Origin: an uncultured Rhodospirillales bacterium
GTDB taxonomy: Bacteria > Pseudomonadota > Alphaproteobacteria > Acetobacterales > Acetobacteraceae
DNA length: 64,000 nucleotides
Direction of reading: 5' to 3'
NCBI GenBank assembly: GCA_903928895.1
Contig: CAIYSR010000152.1
Coordinates: forward strand, 26,220-90,219
Of this stretch, positions 45,626-54,682 are shown piece by piece. The position numbers were made by a program, and so were the translations under genes. Under the pieces are notes generated by a model. That model worked only from the letters and a program-made list of their open reading frames with translations. It did not search any database and was not told where the DNA came from. Position 1 is the stretch's first letter. Each line of letters opens with the position of its first letter.

Positions 45626-46986
45626 CAGGTGCTCTGGCGCCTGACGAAGCGGCCGGTGCCGGGGGTGGCGCGGACGGTGGCGCCGTCCCAGATGGTGGTG
45701 CCGCGCAGGATGGTTTCGACCACGCGGCCGCGCATGCGGCGGCCGTGGTAGGGCGACCAACGCATCTCCGGGCGGTCCTGGAGGGTGGCTTCGTCGAAGC
45801 TGTAGTCGGCTCGCTCCATCACCAGCAGGTCGGCGTCGGAGCCGAGGCGGATGCTGCCCTTTTTCGGATAGAGGCCGTGCAGCCGGGCGGAGCGCTCGGC
45901 GCAGTAGGTGGCCATCAGGGTGGGCGACAGGCCGCGCTCGTCGAGCAGGGTGAACATCAGCGGCGCATAGCTTTGCAGGCCGGTGAGGCCGGCGCCGTTG
46001 GCAAAGATGTCGGGGGAGCCCTTGCGGTCGGCGGGCCAGGGGGCGTGATCGGTCGAGACATAGGCGACCTTGCCGGCGACCAGGCGCTCCCACATCAGTT
46101 CGACTTCGGCCTTGGTGCGGAAGGGCGGGTTGCACTTGCCGCGGCCGCCGAGGCGGACGAGGTCTTCCTCGGTCATGCAGAGATACTGGATGCAGGCCTC
46201 GCCGGTGGCTTTGGCGCCCATGGCGCGGAAGGCCTCGGCGATGTCGAAGCCGCGGGCGACGGAGGAATGGGCGATGTGGACATGGGCGCCGGTTTGCAGG
46301 CCGATTTCGAAAATTTCGAGGTCGGCCATGGTCTCGGCCAGCGGCGGGCGGGTGCGGCAGTGCCAGATGGCTGACGTGTTGCCGGCGGCCTTGGCTTCGG
46401 CGGTCAGGCGTTCGACGAGTTCCTGGTCCTCGTTGTGCACGGCGACGGGGAGGCCGGTTTTCGCGATCTCGGCGAAAGCGGCGACCATGGTGGGGTGGTC
46501 GATGCGCGGGAAGCGGACGGCGTCGTATTCGTAGGTGGAAAGCTTGAAGGCGGAGATGCCGGCGGCGGCGAGACCGGCGATGGCGTCGATGCCGCCGGTT
46601 TTTTTGATGGTGCCGTAGAGCGCGACATCGACATGGGCGGTGCGCTCGACCCAGCCGATCTTGTCCAGCAGCACGTCGGCCGAGGTCACGGCCTGGGGCA
46701 CGTCGTAGGGCATGTCGACGCAGGTGGTGACGCCGCCGGCCGCCGCACTGCGGGTGGCGCCCTCGATGCCGGGCCAGCCGATGGCGGAGGCGGTGTGCAT
46801 GTGGCCGTCGACCAGTCCGGGCATGATGTAGCGGCCGGAATGGTCGATGATCTCGGCGGCCGGCGGCGGTGCGCCCTGGCCGATGGCGGCGATGGTCTCG
46901 CCGCGCACGGCGACGTAGCCGGATCTGATGATTTCCGATGACGTAACGATATCGCCGCAGAAAACGCGATCGAACGGATCAGCCAC
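45625..46986 (-). CDS. Hydantoinase/allantoinase-type cyclic amidohydrolase
   Basis: A 453-residue metal-dependent amidohydrolase. Metal ligands are His62-x-His64 (LVDGHMHTAS), the carbamylated Lys148 (ISAFKLSTYEY), His184 (VAVHNEDQ), the histidine in HIAHSS, and Asp in STDHAPWPAD. Members open cyclic amides: hydantoins, dihydropyrimidines, allantoin or dihydroorotate. Coupling to a D-carbamoylase favours a hydantoin or dihydropyrimidine. Start is GTG 46986 with GGAG six bases upstream, preferred over TTG 47007. It is the first gene of the minus-strand unit and is divergent from prpD. Confidence 0.87.
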   Translation of the reverse strand: MADPFDRVFCGDIVTSSEIIRSGYVAVRGETIAAIGQGAPPPAAEIIDHSGRYIMPGLVDGHMHTASAIGWPGIEGATRSAAAGGVTTCVDMPYDVPQAVTSADVLLDKIGWVERTAHVDVALYGTIKKTGGIDAIAGLAAAGISAFKLSTYEYDAVRFPRIDHPTMVAAFAEIAKTGLPVAVHNEDQELVERLTAEAKAAGNTSAIWHCRTRPPLAETMADLEIFEIGLQTGAHVHIAHSSVARGFDIAEAFRAMGAKATGEACIQYLCMTEEDLVRLGGRGKCNPPFRTKAEVELMWERLVAGKVAYVSTDHAPWPADRKGSPDIFANGAGLTGLQSYAPLMFTLLDERGLSPTLMATYCAERSARLHGLYPKKGSIRLGSDADLLVMERADYSFDEATLQDRPEMRWSPYHGRRMRGRVVETILRGTTIWDGATVRATPGTGRFVRRQST

Positions 46987-47119
46987 TGAATACTCCACCC
47001 TGTGCAAGCGGCCGCGCTTGCCCAGCGGCGCGCGCGACCTTAGGAAGTGCCTGTATCAACGCTAGCCCGCACACGGCGCGGCGCCAATCCCGCGTCTGAA
47101 TCGCCCGGAGGAGTCTGCC

Positions 47120-48643
47120 ATGAAGTTGCATGACGTGAAGGTCTATCCGTCCAAGGCCCATCTGCCGCGCGAGGAGCAGCTGGCCTGGAAGATCGCCGGG
47201 GTCGCCGCCGACAAGGTCACGGTGCCGAAGGACACGACCGAGATGATCATCAACCGCATCATCGACAATGCGTCGGTCGCGATCGCGGCGATCAACCGCC
47301 GCCCGGTGGTCTCGGCGCGCGACATGGCGCGCGGACATGCGAAGAAGGGCGCGGCCACCGTGTTCGGCATGCCGTCGGGCAAGACGTTCAGCCCGGAATG
47401 GGCGGCCTGGGCGAACGGGACGGCGGTGCGCGAGCTCGATATGCACGACACGTTCCTGGCCGCCGACTACTCGCATCCGGGCGACAATATTCCGCCGATC
47501 CTGGCGGTGGGCCAGGCGCTGGAGAAATCGGGCAAGGATCTGATCCGGGGGCTGGCGACGGGGTATGAGATCCATATCGATCTGGTCCGCGCGATCTGCC
47601 TGCACGAGCACAAGATCGACCATATCGCCCATCTCTGCCCGGCGCAGGCCGCCGGCATCGGCACGCTGCTTGGCCTCAAGCAGGACGTGATCTTCCAGGC
47701 CGTCCAGCAGGCGGTGCATGTCAGCTTCACCACGCGGCAGTCCCGCAAGGGCGAGATTTCGAGCTGGAAGGCCTATGCCCCGGCGCATGCCGGCAAGCTC
47801 GCGGTTGAGGCGGTCGATCGGGTGATGCGCGGCGAGGGCGCGCCGAGCCCGATCTATGAAGGCGAGGACAGCGTGATCGCCTGGATCCTGTCGGGCCGCA
47901 CGGCGCGCGACAAGGGCCTGCCCGAGGCGGTCTATCACGTGCCGCTGCCGGAGGCGGGCGAGGGCAAGCGCTCGATCCTGGACAGCTACACCAAGGAGCA
48001 CAGCGCGGAATACCAGAGCCAGGCGCTGATCGACCTCGCCTTCAAGATGCGCGAGAAGATCGCGGACACCGCGCAGATCGAGAAGATCATCCTGCACACC
48101 AGCCATCACACCCATTACGTGATCGGCACCGGCGCCAATGATCCGCAGAAGATGGACCCCAAGGCCAGCCGCGAGACGCTGGATCATTCGATCATGTACA
48201 TCTTCGCCGTTGCGTTGCAGGACGGGGTCTGGCACCACGTCGACAGCTACGCGCCGAAGCGGGCGGGGCGGGCGGACACGGTGGCGCTGTGGCACAAGAT
48301 CGAAACCACCGAGGATGCCGAGTGGACGCGGCGCTACCATTCGCGCGATCCCAACGAGTTGGCCTTTGGCGGCCGGGTCGAGGTGATCATGAAGGACGGC
48401 AGCAGGCTGGTCGATGAGCTCGCGGTGGCGAACGCGCATCCGAACGGCGCCAAGCCGTTTGCGCGGGCGGACTACATCAGGAAGTTCACCACGCTGACCG
48501 ACGGGATCATCGCGCCGCGCGAATCGATGCGCTTCCTCGAAGCGGTGCAGGACCTGCCGCGGCTGCCGGCGGGCGAGCTGTATCGGCTGAATGTGGCGAT
48601 CCCGGCGGCGCGGCTGCAATCGGGCAAGCCCGGGATTTTTTGA
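47120..48643 (+). CDS. prpD: MmgE/PrpD family protein, probable 2-methylcitrate dehydratase
   Basis: A 507-residue protein with the PrpD fold: [31 protein letters not shown] is the conserved active-site region. [41 protein letters not shown] and [15 protein letters not shown] are also typical of true PrpD rather than the looser MmgE or cis-aconitate decarboxylase. PrpD dehydrates 2-methylcitrate in propionate breakdown. GGAGGAG lies six bases before the ATG. prpC follows after 37 bases. No prpB (methylisocitrate lyase) or prpR is in the window. Confidence 0.9.
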   Translation: MKLHDVKVYPSKAHLPREEQLAWKIAGVAADKVTVPKDTTEMIINRIIDNASVAIAAINRRPVVSARDMARGHAKKGAATVFGMPSGKTFSPEWAAWANGTAVRELDMHDTFLAADYSHPGDNIPPILAVGQALEKSGKDLIRGLATGYEIHIDLVRAICLHEHKIDHIAHLCPAQAAGIGTLLGLKQDVIFQAVQQAVHVSFTTRQSRKGEISSWKAYAPAHAGKLAVEAVDRVMRGEGAPSPIYEGEDSVIAWILSGRTARDKGLPEAVYHVPLPEAGEGKRSILDSYTKEHSAEYQSQALIDLAFKMREKIADTAQIEKIILHTSHHTHYVIGTGANDPQKMDPKASRETLDHSIMYIFAVALQDGVWHHVDSYAPKRAGRADTVALWHKIETTEDAEWTRRYHSRDPNELAFGGRVEVIMKDGSRLVDELAVANAHPNGAKPFARADYIRKFTTLTDGIIAPRESMRFLEAVQDLPRLPAGELYRLNVAIPAARLQSGKPGIF

Positions 48644-48680
48644 ACCGGCGGAAATTTTCAATTCCAAGGAGGAAACGACA

Positions 48681-49835
48681 ATGAGCGAAACCGCTCCCTC
48701 GAACTTCAAGCCGAAGAAATCCGTGGCGCTTTCGGGCGTCACGGCCGGCAACACGGCGCTGTGCACGGTCGGGCGCAGCGGCAACGACCTGCATTATCGC
48801 GGCTATGACATCCTCGATGTCGCCGATATCTGCGAGTTCGAGGAGCTCGCGCATCTGCTCGTGCACGGGACGCTGCCGAACAAGGCGCAGCTCGCGACCT
48901 ACAAGGCCAAGCTCAAGGCGCTGCGCGGGATTCCGGCCGCGGTGAAGGCGGTGCTGGAGACGATTCCGGCGGCGGCGCATCCGATGGATGTGATGCGCAC
49001 CGCGGTCTCCGCGCTGGGCTGCGTGCTGCCGGAGAAGGAGGACCACAACGGGCCCGGCGCGCGCGACATCGCGGACCGGTTGATGGCCTCGCTCGGCTCG
49101 ATGCTGCTGTACTGGCATCATTTCGCGCAGAACGGGCGGCGCATCGAGGTGGAGACCGACGACGATTCGATCGGCGCCCATTTCCTCCATCTGCTGCACG
49201 GCACGGCGCCGCGGGCGAGCTGGGTGCGGGCGATGCACACCTCGCTCAACCTCTATGCCGAGCACGAGTACAATGCCTCGACCTTCACCTGCCGGGTGGT
49301 GGCGGGCACCGGGTCGGACATGTATTCGGCGATCACGGGCGGCATCGGCGCGCTGCGCGGGCCGAAGCATGGCGGGGCCAACGAGGTCTCGTTCGATATC
49401 CAGAAGCGCTACGACACGCCGGACGAGGCGGAGGCGGATATCCGCGCCCGGGTCGCGGCCAAGGAAGTGGTGATCGGGTTCGGCCATCCGGTCTACACGA
49501 TCGCCGATCCGCGCAACGAGATCATCAAGACGGTGGCGTGGCGGCTTTCGAAAGAGGCCGGCGACATGCGGATGTTCGAGATCGCCGACCGGATCGAGGC
49601 GGTGATGATGGAAACCAAGAAGATGTTCGCCAACCTCGACTGGTTCAGTGCGGTTTCGTATCACATGATGGGGGTGCCGACGGCGATGTTCACGCCGCTG
49701 TTCGTGATCTCGCGGACCTCGGGCTGGAGCGCGCATGTGATCGAGCAGCGCATCGATGGGAAGATCATCCGGCCGACGGCGAACTATGTCGGGCCGGAGA
49801 ACCGCACCTTCGTGAAGCTGGCCGATCGCGGCTGA
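48681..49835 (+). CDS. prpC: 2-methylcitrate synthase
   Basis: A 384-residue citrate-synthase family protein. [26 protein letters not shown] is the PrpC-type N-terminus. [17 protein letters not shown] carries an active-site His, [13 protein letters not shown] a second, and [19 protein letters not shown] the catalytic Asp region. It condenses propionyl-CoA with oxaloacetate. AAGGAGG precedes the ATG by eight bases. A strong terminator follows. Its shorter length and the FGHPVY motif separate it from housekeeping citrate synthase (about 430 aa). Confidence 0.94.
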   Translation: MSETAPSNFKPKKSVALSGVTAGNTALCTVGRSGNDLHYRGYDILDVADICEFEELAHLLVHGTLPNKAQLATYKAKLKALRGIPAAVKAVLETIPAAAHPMDVMRTAVSALGCVLPEKEDHNGPGARDIADRLMASLGSMLLYWHHFAQNGRRIEVETDDDSIGAHFLHLLHGTAPRASWVRAMHTSLNLYAEHEYNASTFTCRVVAGTGSDMYSAITGGIGALRGPKHGGANEVSFDIQKRYDTPDEAEADIRARVAAKEVVIGFGHPVYTIADPRNEIIKTVAWRLSKEAGDMRMFEIADRIEAVMMETKKMFANLDWFSAVSYHMMGVPTAMFTPLFVISRTSGWSAHVIEQRIDGKIIRPTANYVGPENRTFVKLADRG

Positions 49836-49857
49836 TTACTTCGGTTTTTCGATCAAG

Positions 49858-49890
49858 CGCGCCGTGGCTTGGGCCACGGCGCGTTTTTTT
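49858..49890 (+). terminator. Rho-independent terminator after prpC
   Basis: An 11-bp perfect stem, CGCGCCGTGGC (49858-49868) with GCCACGGCGCG (49873-49883), closes a TTGG loop and is followed by seven Ts (49884-49890). It lies 22 bases after the prpC stop and ends the prpDC transcript. Confidence 0.93.
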
Positions 49891-50215
49891 GTCACGAAAT
49901 CGTTCCCCTTGGTGACTTTTCGTTGACATCGGACGGGGTGCGGACCGATAGCGGATTCCACGTGACGTCAGGACATGTGCGAGTCGCTCGCGCTGGACTG
50001 GCAAGTCAAGATCCGGGGAAGGTTCGCGACATGGGCCGCAGACTCGTTCACGACAGCAACATTGCGTTGTGCGGACGCCTGCGGCCGATCGTCGCTTTCG
50101 CCGGCGAGGCCCCGCGCGCGGAGGTCCGTTCGCGCGGGCAGGCTGCGGCCTGGCTGCTTCATCCCGAGGCGCTCATTGGCCGGACCCCCAAGGCATTGAA
50201 GGAGTTTTCCGCGCC
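49891..50215. other. Intergenic region before the H1-like gene
   Basis: Some 325 bases without a supported gene. The left part holds a promoter-like pair described separately. The right part contains an open frame (from an ATG at 50031, MGRRLVHDSNIALCGRLRP...) that ends just before the H1-like start; it has no recognisable similarity and is not called. The long leader may carry post-transcriptional control of the H1-like gene. Confidence 0.4.
49923..49951 (+). promoter_or_regulatory. Candidate sigma-70 promoter for the H1-like gene
   Basis: A perfect TTGACA at 49923-49928 is followed, after 17 bases, by CGATAG at 49946-49951 (a weak -10). It lies directly after the prpC terminator and points towards the H1-like gene, giving a leader of about 260 bases. 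Confidence 0.45.
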
Positions 50216-50800
50216 ATGACCGATGAGACGATCAAGCCGATCCGCGCCCAGGCGCTGGCTGTGAAGGCGGCGACCAAGAAGGCGGCTGTCCCGAAGGCGG
50301 CTGCGGCCGCGCCGGCGCCCGCGCCGGTTGTCGCGGCTGCGGCGCCGGCCAAAAAGCCGGCCGCCAAGAAGGCGGCGGCGAAACCCGCGGCCGCCGCCAC
50401 GGCCGCACCGGTCAAGGCCGCACCGGCCAAGGCGCCGGCGGCGAAGAAGGCGGCGGCTCCCGCAGCTTCTGCTCCGGCGGCGCCGGCGAAGAAGGCGGCC
50501 GCGGCGAAGAAGCCGGCGGCCAAGGCTGCGGCGCCCGCCAAGAAACCGGCCGCAAAGGCGGCGGCGCCTGCGAAGGCTCCTGCGAAGGCGACGGCGGCGG
50601 CAAAGGCTCCGGCGGCAAAGGCGACGCCCGCGAAAAAGGCTGCGGCCAAGCCGGCAACGGCGGCGGCCGCTCCGGCGAAGAAGCCGGCCGCCAAGAAGGC
50701 GGCGGCCCCTGTCGCGGCCCCGGTCGCGGCGCCGGTCGTGGCCGCTGCCGCCAAGCCGGCGGCGAAGAAGTCGGCCGCGAAAAAATCGGCGAGCGCCTGA
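50216..50800 (+). CDS. Histone H1-like Lys/Ala/Pro-rich protein
   Basis: A 194-residue product made almost wholly of Ala, Lys and Pro after a short 20-residue head (MTDETIKPIRAQALAVKAAT). Repeats of the AAKKPAAK / APAKKAAA type run to the end, with no aromatic residue and essentially no acidic residue beyond the head. Such tails occur in bacterial histone H1-like proteins (AlgP, HctB, Hc1 relatives) and in PhaF-type phasins; both bind DNA through the Lys-rich tail. It has its own promoter-like site and AAGGAG 12 bases upstream. Nucleoid binding is inferred. The opposite strand is also open but only as the complement of the repeat. Confidence 0.75.
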   Translation: MTDETIKPIRAQALAVKAATKKAAVPKAAAAAPAPAPVVAAAAPAKKPAAKKAAAKPAAAATAAPVKAAPAKAPAAKKAAAPAASAPAAPAKKAAAAKKPAAKAAAPAKKPAAKAAAPAKAPAKATAAAKAPAAKATPAKKAAAKPATAAAAPAKKPAAKKAAAPVAAPVAAPVVAAAAKPAAKKSAAKKSASA

Positions 50801-50870
50801 ACCACGAGGGCTGATCGGCGGGCGCATCGGCGCCCGCTGACTGGCTGTTCCTTGGCGAGCTGCCCCCTGG

Positions 50871-51515
50871 CTAGCTGAACGTCGCGAGCAGGTCCTCGAC
50901 CTGGGCTGCGGTGAGCAGGCGCGGGGTCGTGCCGCGCAGCAGCAGGAACAGCTTGGCCGCCTCCTCCAACTCCTCGGCGGCGTAGACCGCGTCGGTGAGG
51001 GTCTTGCCGCTGACCACGGGGCCGTGGTTGGCCAGCAACATGGCGCGCGCGCCGCGGGCGGCAGCTTCGATCGCCGGTTCCATCGCGGCGTCGCCGGGGC
51101 GGTAATAGGGCACCACCGGCATGCTGCGGCCGACGCGCATGACGAAATAGGGCGTCAGCGGCGGGATCGGGTTGCCCGGCGCGACGTCGGGCAGGCAGGA
51201 GACGGCGGTGGCCATGGTGGAGTGCAGGTGCACCACCGCGCCGACCGGGGCGCCGGCGGCGGCGCGGCCGCGATAGGTGGCGCGGTGCATGAAGACTTCC
51301 TTGGACGGCGGATCGCCGCCGATGTGCCGGAAGTCCTCGTCGAGCTTGGACAGGCGCGCCGGGTCGAGCCGGCCGAGGGAGGAGTTGGTCGGCGTCATCA
51401 GGTAGCCGTCAGCGAGGCGGACGCTGATGTTGCCGGCGCTGCCGACGGAGAAGCCACGGGCGAACAGGCTGTGGCCGAATTGCGCGAGCTGCGCGCGGGT
51501 GGCGGTTTCGTCCAT
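50871..51515 (-). CDS. otnC: 3-oxo-tetronate 4-phosphate decarboxylase (class II aldolase family)
   Basis: A 214-residue class II aldolase/adducin protein with SVGSAGNISVRLADGYLMTP at the N-terminus, VVHLHSTMATAVSCL containing the zinc His-x-His, and LLANHGPVVSGKTL with the third zinc His. Following OtnK directly, it is best assigned as OtnC, which decarboxylates 3-oxo-tetronate 4-phosphate to dihydroxyacetone phosphate. ATGA overlap with otnK. No OtnI or dehydrogenase (LtnD/DtnD) is adjacent; instead the pair ends the pterin-like operon. Confidence 0.87.
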   Translation of the reverse strand: MDETATRAQLAQFGHSLFARGFSVGSAGNISVRLADGYLMTPTNSSLGRLDPARLSKLDEDFRHIGGDPPSKEVFMHRATYRGRAAAGAPVGAVVHLHSTMATAVSCLPDVAPGNPIPPLTPYFVMRVGRSMPVVPYYRPGDAAMEPAIEAAARGARAMLLANHGPVVSGKTLTDAVYAAEELEEAAKLFLLLRGTTPRLLTAAQVEDLLATFS

Positions 51516-52783
51516 CACGACCCCAGCATGGCGAAGGCTTTGGTGAAGAAGTCGGGTGCGCCGAAATTGCCGGATTTGAGGGCCAGCAGGAGCGGGGCGG
51601 CGTTGCCCTCGGCGTAGGTCCAGGGCACCCCAGGGTCGATCTCGGGGCCGATGCGCAGCGCGCGGACGCCGAGGCGGGTGACCACGGCGCCGGAGGTTTC
51701 GCCCCCGGCAACGACGAGGCGGCGGACGCCGCGGGCGACCAGGCCCTCGGCGATGGCGGCGAGCGCGTGCTCGACCAGGCTGCCGGCGGCGTCGCGGCCA
51801 AGGTGGGCCTGCAGGGCGGCGACTTTCTCGGGCGGCGCGCTGGCGGCGATGACGACCGGCGTGGCGCCGAGCCGGGCTTCGGCCCAGGCGAGGGCTTGGG
51901 TGGCGAGGGCGGCGGCATCCGGGGTGGCGAGGGCGTCGAGTTCCAGGGTCGGCACCTTGTCGCGCGCGTTGCCGATCTGGAACAAGGTCGCGCGCGAACA
52001 GGAGCCGGCGAGGACGGCAGCGTGGCCGGCGACGGCGGGCAGGGCGGTGGCGTCGGTGGTGGCGAGCAGGCCGGCGCGGCGGAAATTGTCGGGCAGGCCG
52101 AGGGCGACGCCAGAGCCGCCGGTGATCAAGGGGTGGTTTTCGGCGGCCTCGCCGATGGCGCGCAGGTCGGCGTCGGTGACGGCATCGACGATGGCGAAGC
52201 GGCGGCCCTGCTCCTTCAGCGCCGTCATCGCCCGGCGGATGGCGGGGGCGCCGGCGTTGACGGTGGCGAAGGGGACGAGGCCGACGGTGCCCTGGCACTG
52301 GCGGGAGAGCACGCGCACGAGGTTGGCGTCGGTCATCGGCGTGAGCGGGTGGTTCTCCATGCCGCTCTCGTTGAGCAGGGAGGTGCCCACGAACAGATGG
52401 CCCTGGAAGACGGTGCGGCCGTTGGTGGGGAAGGCAGGGCAGGCGAGCGCGAAGCCGGCGCCGAGCGCGTCGGACAGGGCCTCGGCGACCGGGCCGATAT
52501 TGCCGTGCTCGGTGGAATCGAAGGTCGAGCAGTATTTGAAGAAGAACTGGCGGCAGCCGGCCCGTTGCAGCCAGGCCAGGGCGGCGAGGCTGTCGGCGAC
52601 GGCGTCGGCTGCGGGCGCGGTGCGGGATTTGAGGGCGACGATGATGGCGTCGGCGTCGGGCGCCTGGTCGTGCGGGCCGGGGACGCCGATGAGCTGGACG
52701 GCGCGCATCCCACCTTTGACCAGCATGGCGGCGAGGTCGGTCGCGCCGGTGAAGTCGTCCGCGATGCAGCCGAGCAGAGCCAT
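51515..52783 (-). CDS. otnK: 3-oxo-tetronate kinase (DUF1537 four-carbon acid sugar kinase)
   Basis: A 422-residue kinase of the DUF1537 family. The N-terminal sugar-acid domain starts LLGCIADDFTGATDLAAMLV and has FFKYCSTFDSTEHGNIGPV. The C-terminal nucleotide domain has LVVAGGETSGAVVTRLG and PGVPWTYAEGNAAPLLLALKSGNFG. OtnK phosphorylates 3-oxo-tetronate at O4. Start ATG at 52783, one base after the methyltransferase stop, so it belongs to the same transcript as the upstream genes. A function on another four-carbon acid is possible. Confidence 0.9.
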   Translation of the reverse strand: MALLGCIADDFTGATDLAAMLVKGGMRAVQLIGVPGPHDQAPDADAIIVALKSRTAPAADAVADSLAALAWLQRAGCRQFFFKYCSTFDSTEHGNIGPVAEALSDALGAGFALACPAFPTNGRTVFQGHLFVGTSLLNESGMENHPLTPMTDANLVRVLSRQCQGTVGLVPFATVNAGAPAIRRAMTALKEQGRRFAIVDAVTDADLRAIGEAAENHPLITGGSGVALGLPDNFRRAGLLATTDATALPAVAGHAAVLAGSCSRATLFQIGNARDKVPTLELDALATPDAAALATQALAWAEARLGATPVVIAASAPPEKVAALQAHLGRDAAGSLVEHALAAIAEGLVARGVRRLVVAGGETSGAVVTRLGVRALRIGPEIDPGVPWTYAEGNAAPLLLALKSGNFGAPDFFTKAFAMLGS

Positions 52784-52784
52784 G

Positions 52785-53651
52785 TCAGGGGTCTCCGTGG
52801 GGAAGGGCCAGAACATCGCGGTGGCCGACGCGCATGGCAAGCCTGCCAGCGGCGATCTGGCGCAGGCGGGTGCTTTGCCAATGGGCGATGGCGCCGCGGG
52901 CGGCGGGCAGGCGGAGGGTGGCGGCGACGGCGTGGCCGTGCACGAGGGCGGCCAGCATGGCGGCGGCATCGGGCGGGATGCGCCACGGCGACGGCGCGGC
53001 CACGACAGTGAAGCCGCGTGCGGTGAAGGCTGCGCGGACGGCGGCTGTCGCATGGCGGCCGAGGGCGGGGCCGAAGCCCTTGTCGCGCGCCTGGTCGCGG
53101 CGGAAGCCGGTGGTGACGGCGCGGTCGGCGGCGTGCGGCGGGCACGTGGCGTCGTGGCCGTCGACGTTGAGGCAGGCCAGCACCGGGCCGCGCGTGGCGG
53201 CGGCGAGGCGAGCGATCCAGCGGGCGGAGACGAGATCGAGCAGGGCGGAGCACACGATGGCGTCGGCTTGCCCGATATCGAGCGGGGCGAGGTCGGCAAG
53301 GTCGGCGACGCGGGTGGTGAGGCGCCAGATGCCGCCTTGGGTGCGCAAGGTGAGGCCGTCCAATGCGGACCGGACGGCGAAGCCGTGGACGTCGGCCCAG
53401 GCGGCGGTGATCGCGAGGGCGTGTTCGAGCAGGCCCGCATCCGCGTCGACCAGGAGCCAGGCCTGGTCGCCGCCGATGCGCGGGGCGAGCCAGCGGAACA
53501 GGCTGCCGCCGCCGGCGCCGAGGTCGATGAGGACGGGGCGGGGCGGCAAGGCCGCGATGAAGCGGGCGGCGAGGTCAGGATTGCGGGCAGCGGCATCGAA
53601 CGGTTCGCGCAGGTCGAGCCAGTCGGCCGCGAAGGTCGCGCCGGTTGTCAT
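52785..53651 (-). CDS. Class I SAM-dependent methyltransferase-like protein
   Basis: A 288-residue Rossmann-like protein with motif I LIDLGAGGGSLFRWLAP (about 41-57), an acidic residue at the end of strand 2 (LLVDADAGLLEHAL) and motif IV ADAIVCSALLDLVS. The family is SAM-dependent methyltransferase, but the target is not readable. The C-terminal part (170-288) has unusual DKGFGPALGRHATAAVRAAF sequence. Its ATG overlaps the glycosyltransferase stop by 4 bases. I infer a tailoring step of the pterin-like product, or a small-molecule rather than nucleic-acid target, from context only. Confidence 0.8.
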   Translation of the reverse strand: MTTGATFAADWLDLREPFDAAARNPDLAARFIAALPPRPVLIDLGAGGGSLFRWLAPRIGGDQAWLLVDADAGLLEHALAITAAWADVHGFAVRSALDGLTLRTQGGIWRLTTRVADLADLAPLDIGQADAIVCSALLDLVSARWIARLAAATRGPVLACLNVDGHDATCPPHAADRAVTTGFRRDQARDKGFGPALGRHATAAVRAAFTARGFTVVAAPSPWRIPPDAAAMLAALVHGHAVAATLRLPAARGAIAHWQSTRLRQIAAGRLAMRVGHRDVLALPHGDP

Positions 53652-54682
53652 GCCAGCGCGGCGGCGAAGGCCGCGGCCTGCGCGGGCCAGTCCGGCAGGC
53701 GTTGGCCGAGGGTCCAGGCGGCTTCGGCGACGCTGGCGCGCAGCGGGAGGTCGAAGATCAGGCGGCGGATGGCCTTGGAGAAGGTGACGAGGTCACCGAC
53801 TTCGCAGACGATGCCGGCTTCGGGGGTGACCAGGGCGCCGGCGGCGCCGCCGTTGGTGATGGCGACCGGGAGGCCGCGCCGCAGGGCCTCGGCGATGGCC
53901 ATGCCGTAGCCTTCGAACTGGGTGGCGAGGGCGAAAATGTCGGTACTGGCCCACAGCGCATCAAGCTCGGCGTCGACCAGCTCGGCCAGGAAGGTGACGC
54001 GCCGGGTGACGCCGAGTTCGGCGGCCAGGGCACGCAGGGAGTCGGCATGGGCGGAGCCGAGGCCGGGGCCGGCGATGGTGAGGTGCCAGTCGAGATCGAA
54101 CAGGCGGGCGAGGGCGCGGATCAGCAGGTCGTGACCCTTGCGCGGGATATAGGCGCCGAGCGCGAGGACGTTGCAGCCGGGGCCGCCGGAGCCGGGGCAG
54201 CGCGCGGCCGGGGCGGTGCCGGGGACGACGACGCGGATGGCGGCGGGATCGACACCGAAATCCTTGGCCAGGCGTTCGGCGGTGTACGGGCTGGTGACGA
54301 TGATGCGGGGCAGCGCCGGGAACAGCTCGCGCTCGATGGCGCGCAGGGCGTCGCGCGCGGCGTCGGTGCGGCCGGCTTCGAGCGCCGTGGGGTGATGGAT
54401 CAGGCCGACGGCGCCGCGGGCGGCGAACTCGGCGGCGCAGGCGGCGAAGGCGGGCAGGCCGAGTCCGTCGATCACCGGGATGGTGCCGGGGGCGAGGCTG
54501 GCCCAGGCCTCTCGGGCGGCATCGCGCGCGACTTCGTCGGGCAGCGGGTGCTGGCCGGCGAGTTCGATCGCCGCGACCGTGTGGCCGAGGCCGCGCAGGC
54601 CGCCGATGATGGCGCGGTCGTAGCCGTAGCCGCCGGAAACGGTGGCCAGGCTGCCGGGGACGAGGAAGGCGAGCGGGCTCAC
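53648..54682 (-). CDS. GT4-family glycosyltransferase
   Basis: A 344-residue GT-B protein. The C-terminal half has the GT4 donor-site sequence VLALGAYIPRKGHDLLIRAL, then TDIFALATQFEGYGMAIAEA containing the EX7E-type motif, and GLPVAITNGGAAGALV. The N-terminal half (acceptor side) includes VSGGYGYDRAIIGGLRGLGH. No membrane anchor is present. Overlaps the PTPS-like gene and the methyltransferase gene by 4 bases each. Position between them suggests glycosylation of the small molecule made by the reductases and PTPS-like protein rather than of a polysaccharide. Confidence 0.86.
   Translation of the reverse strand: MSPLAFLVPGSLATVSGGYGYDRAIIGGLRGLGHTVAAIELAGQHPLPDEVARDAAREAWASLAPGTIPVIDGLGLPAFAACAAEFAARGAVGLIHHPTALEAGRTDAARDALRAIERELFPALPRIIVTSPYTAERLAKDFGVDPAAIRVVVPGTAPAARCPGSGGPGCNVLALGAYIPRKGHDLLIRALARLFDLDWHLTIAGPGLGSAHADSLRALAAELGVTRRVTFLAELVDAELDALWASTDIFALATQFEGYGMAIAEALRRGLPVAITNGGAAGALVTPEAGIVCEVGDLVTFSKAIRRLIFDLPLRASVAEAAWTLGQRLPDWPAQAAAFAAALA

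Noticed and set aside
49869..50219. Possible 116-residue gene overlapping the prpC terminator
   Set aside because: It would begin inside the terminator loop and has no recognisable sequence; the codon pattern is irregular.
50216..50800. Minus-strand Ala/Phe/Gly-rich 210-codon frame over the H1-like gene
   Set aside because: It is only the reverse complement of the AAKKP repeats; the plus-strand reading has a ribosome site and a promoter.
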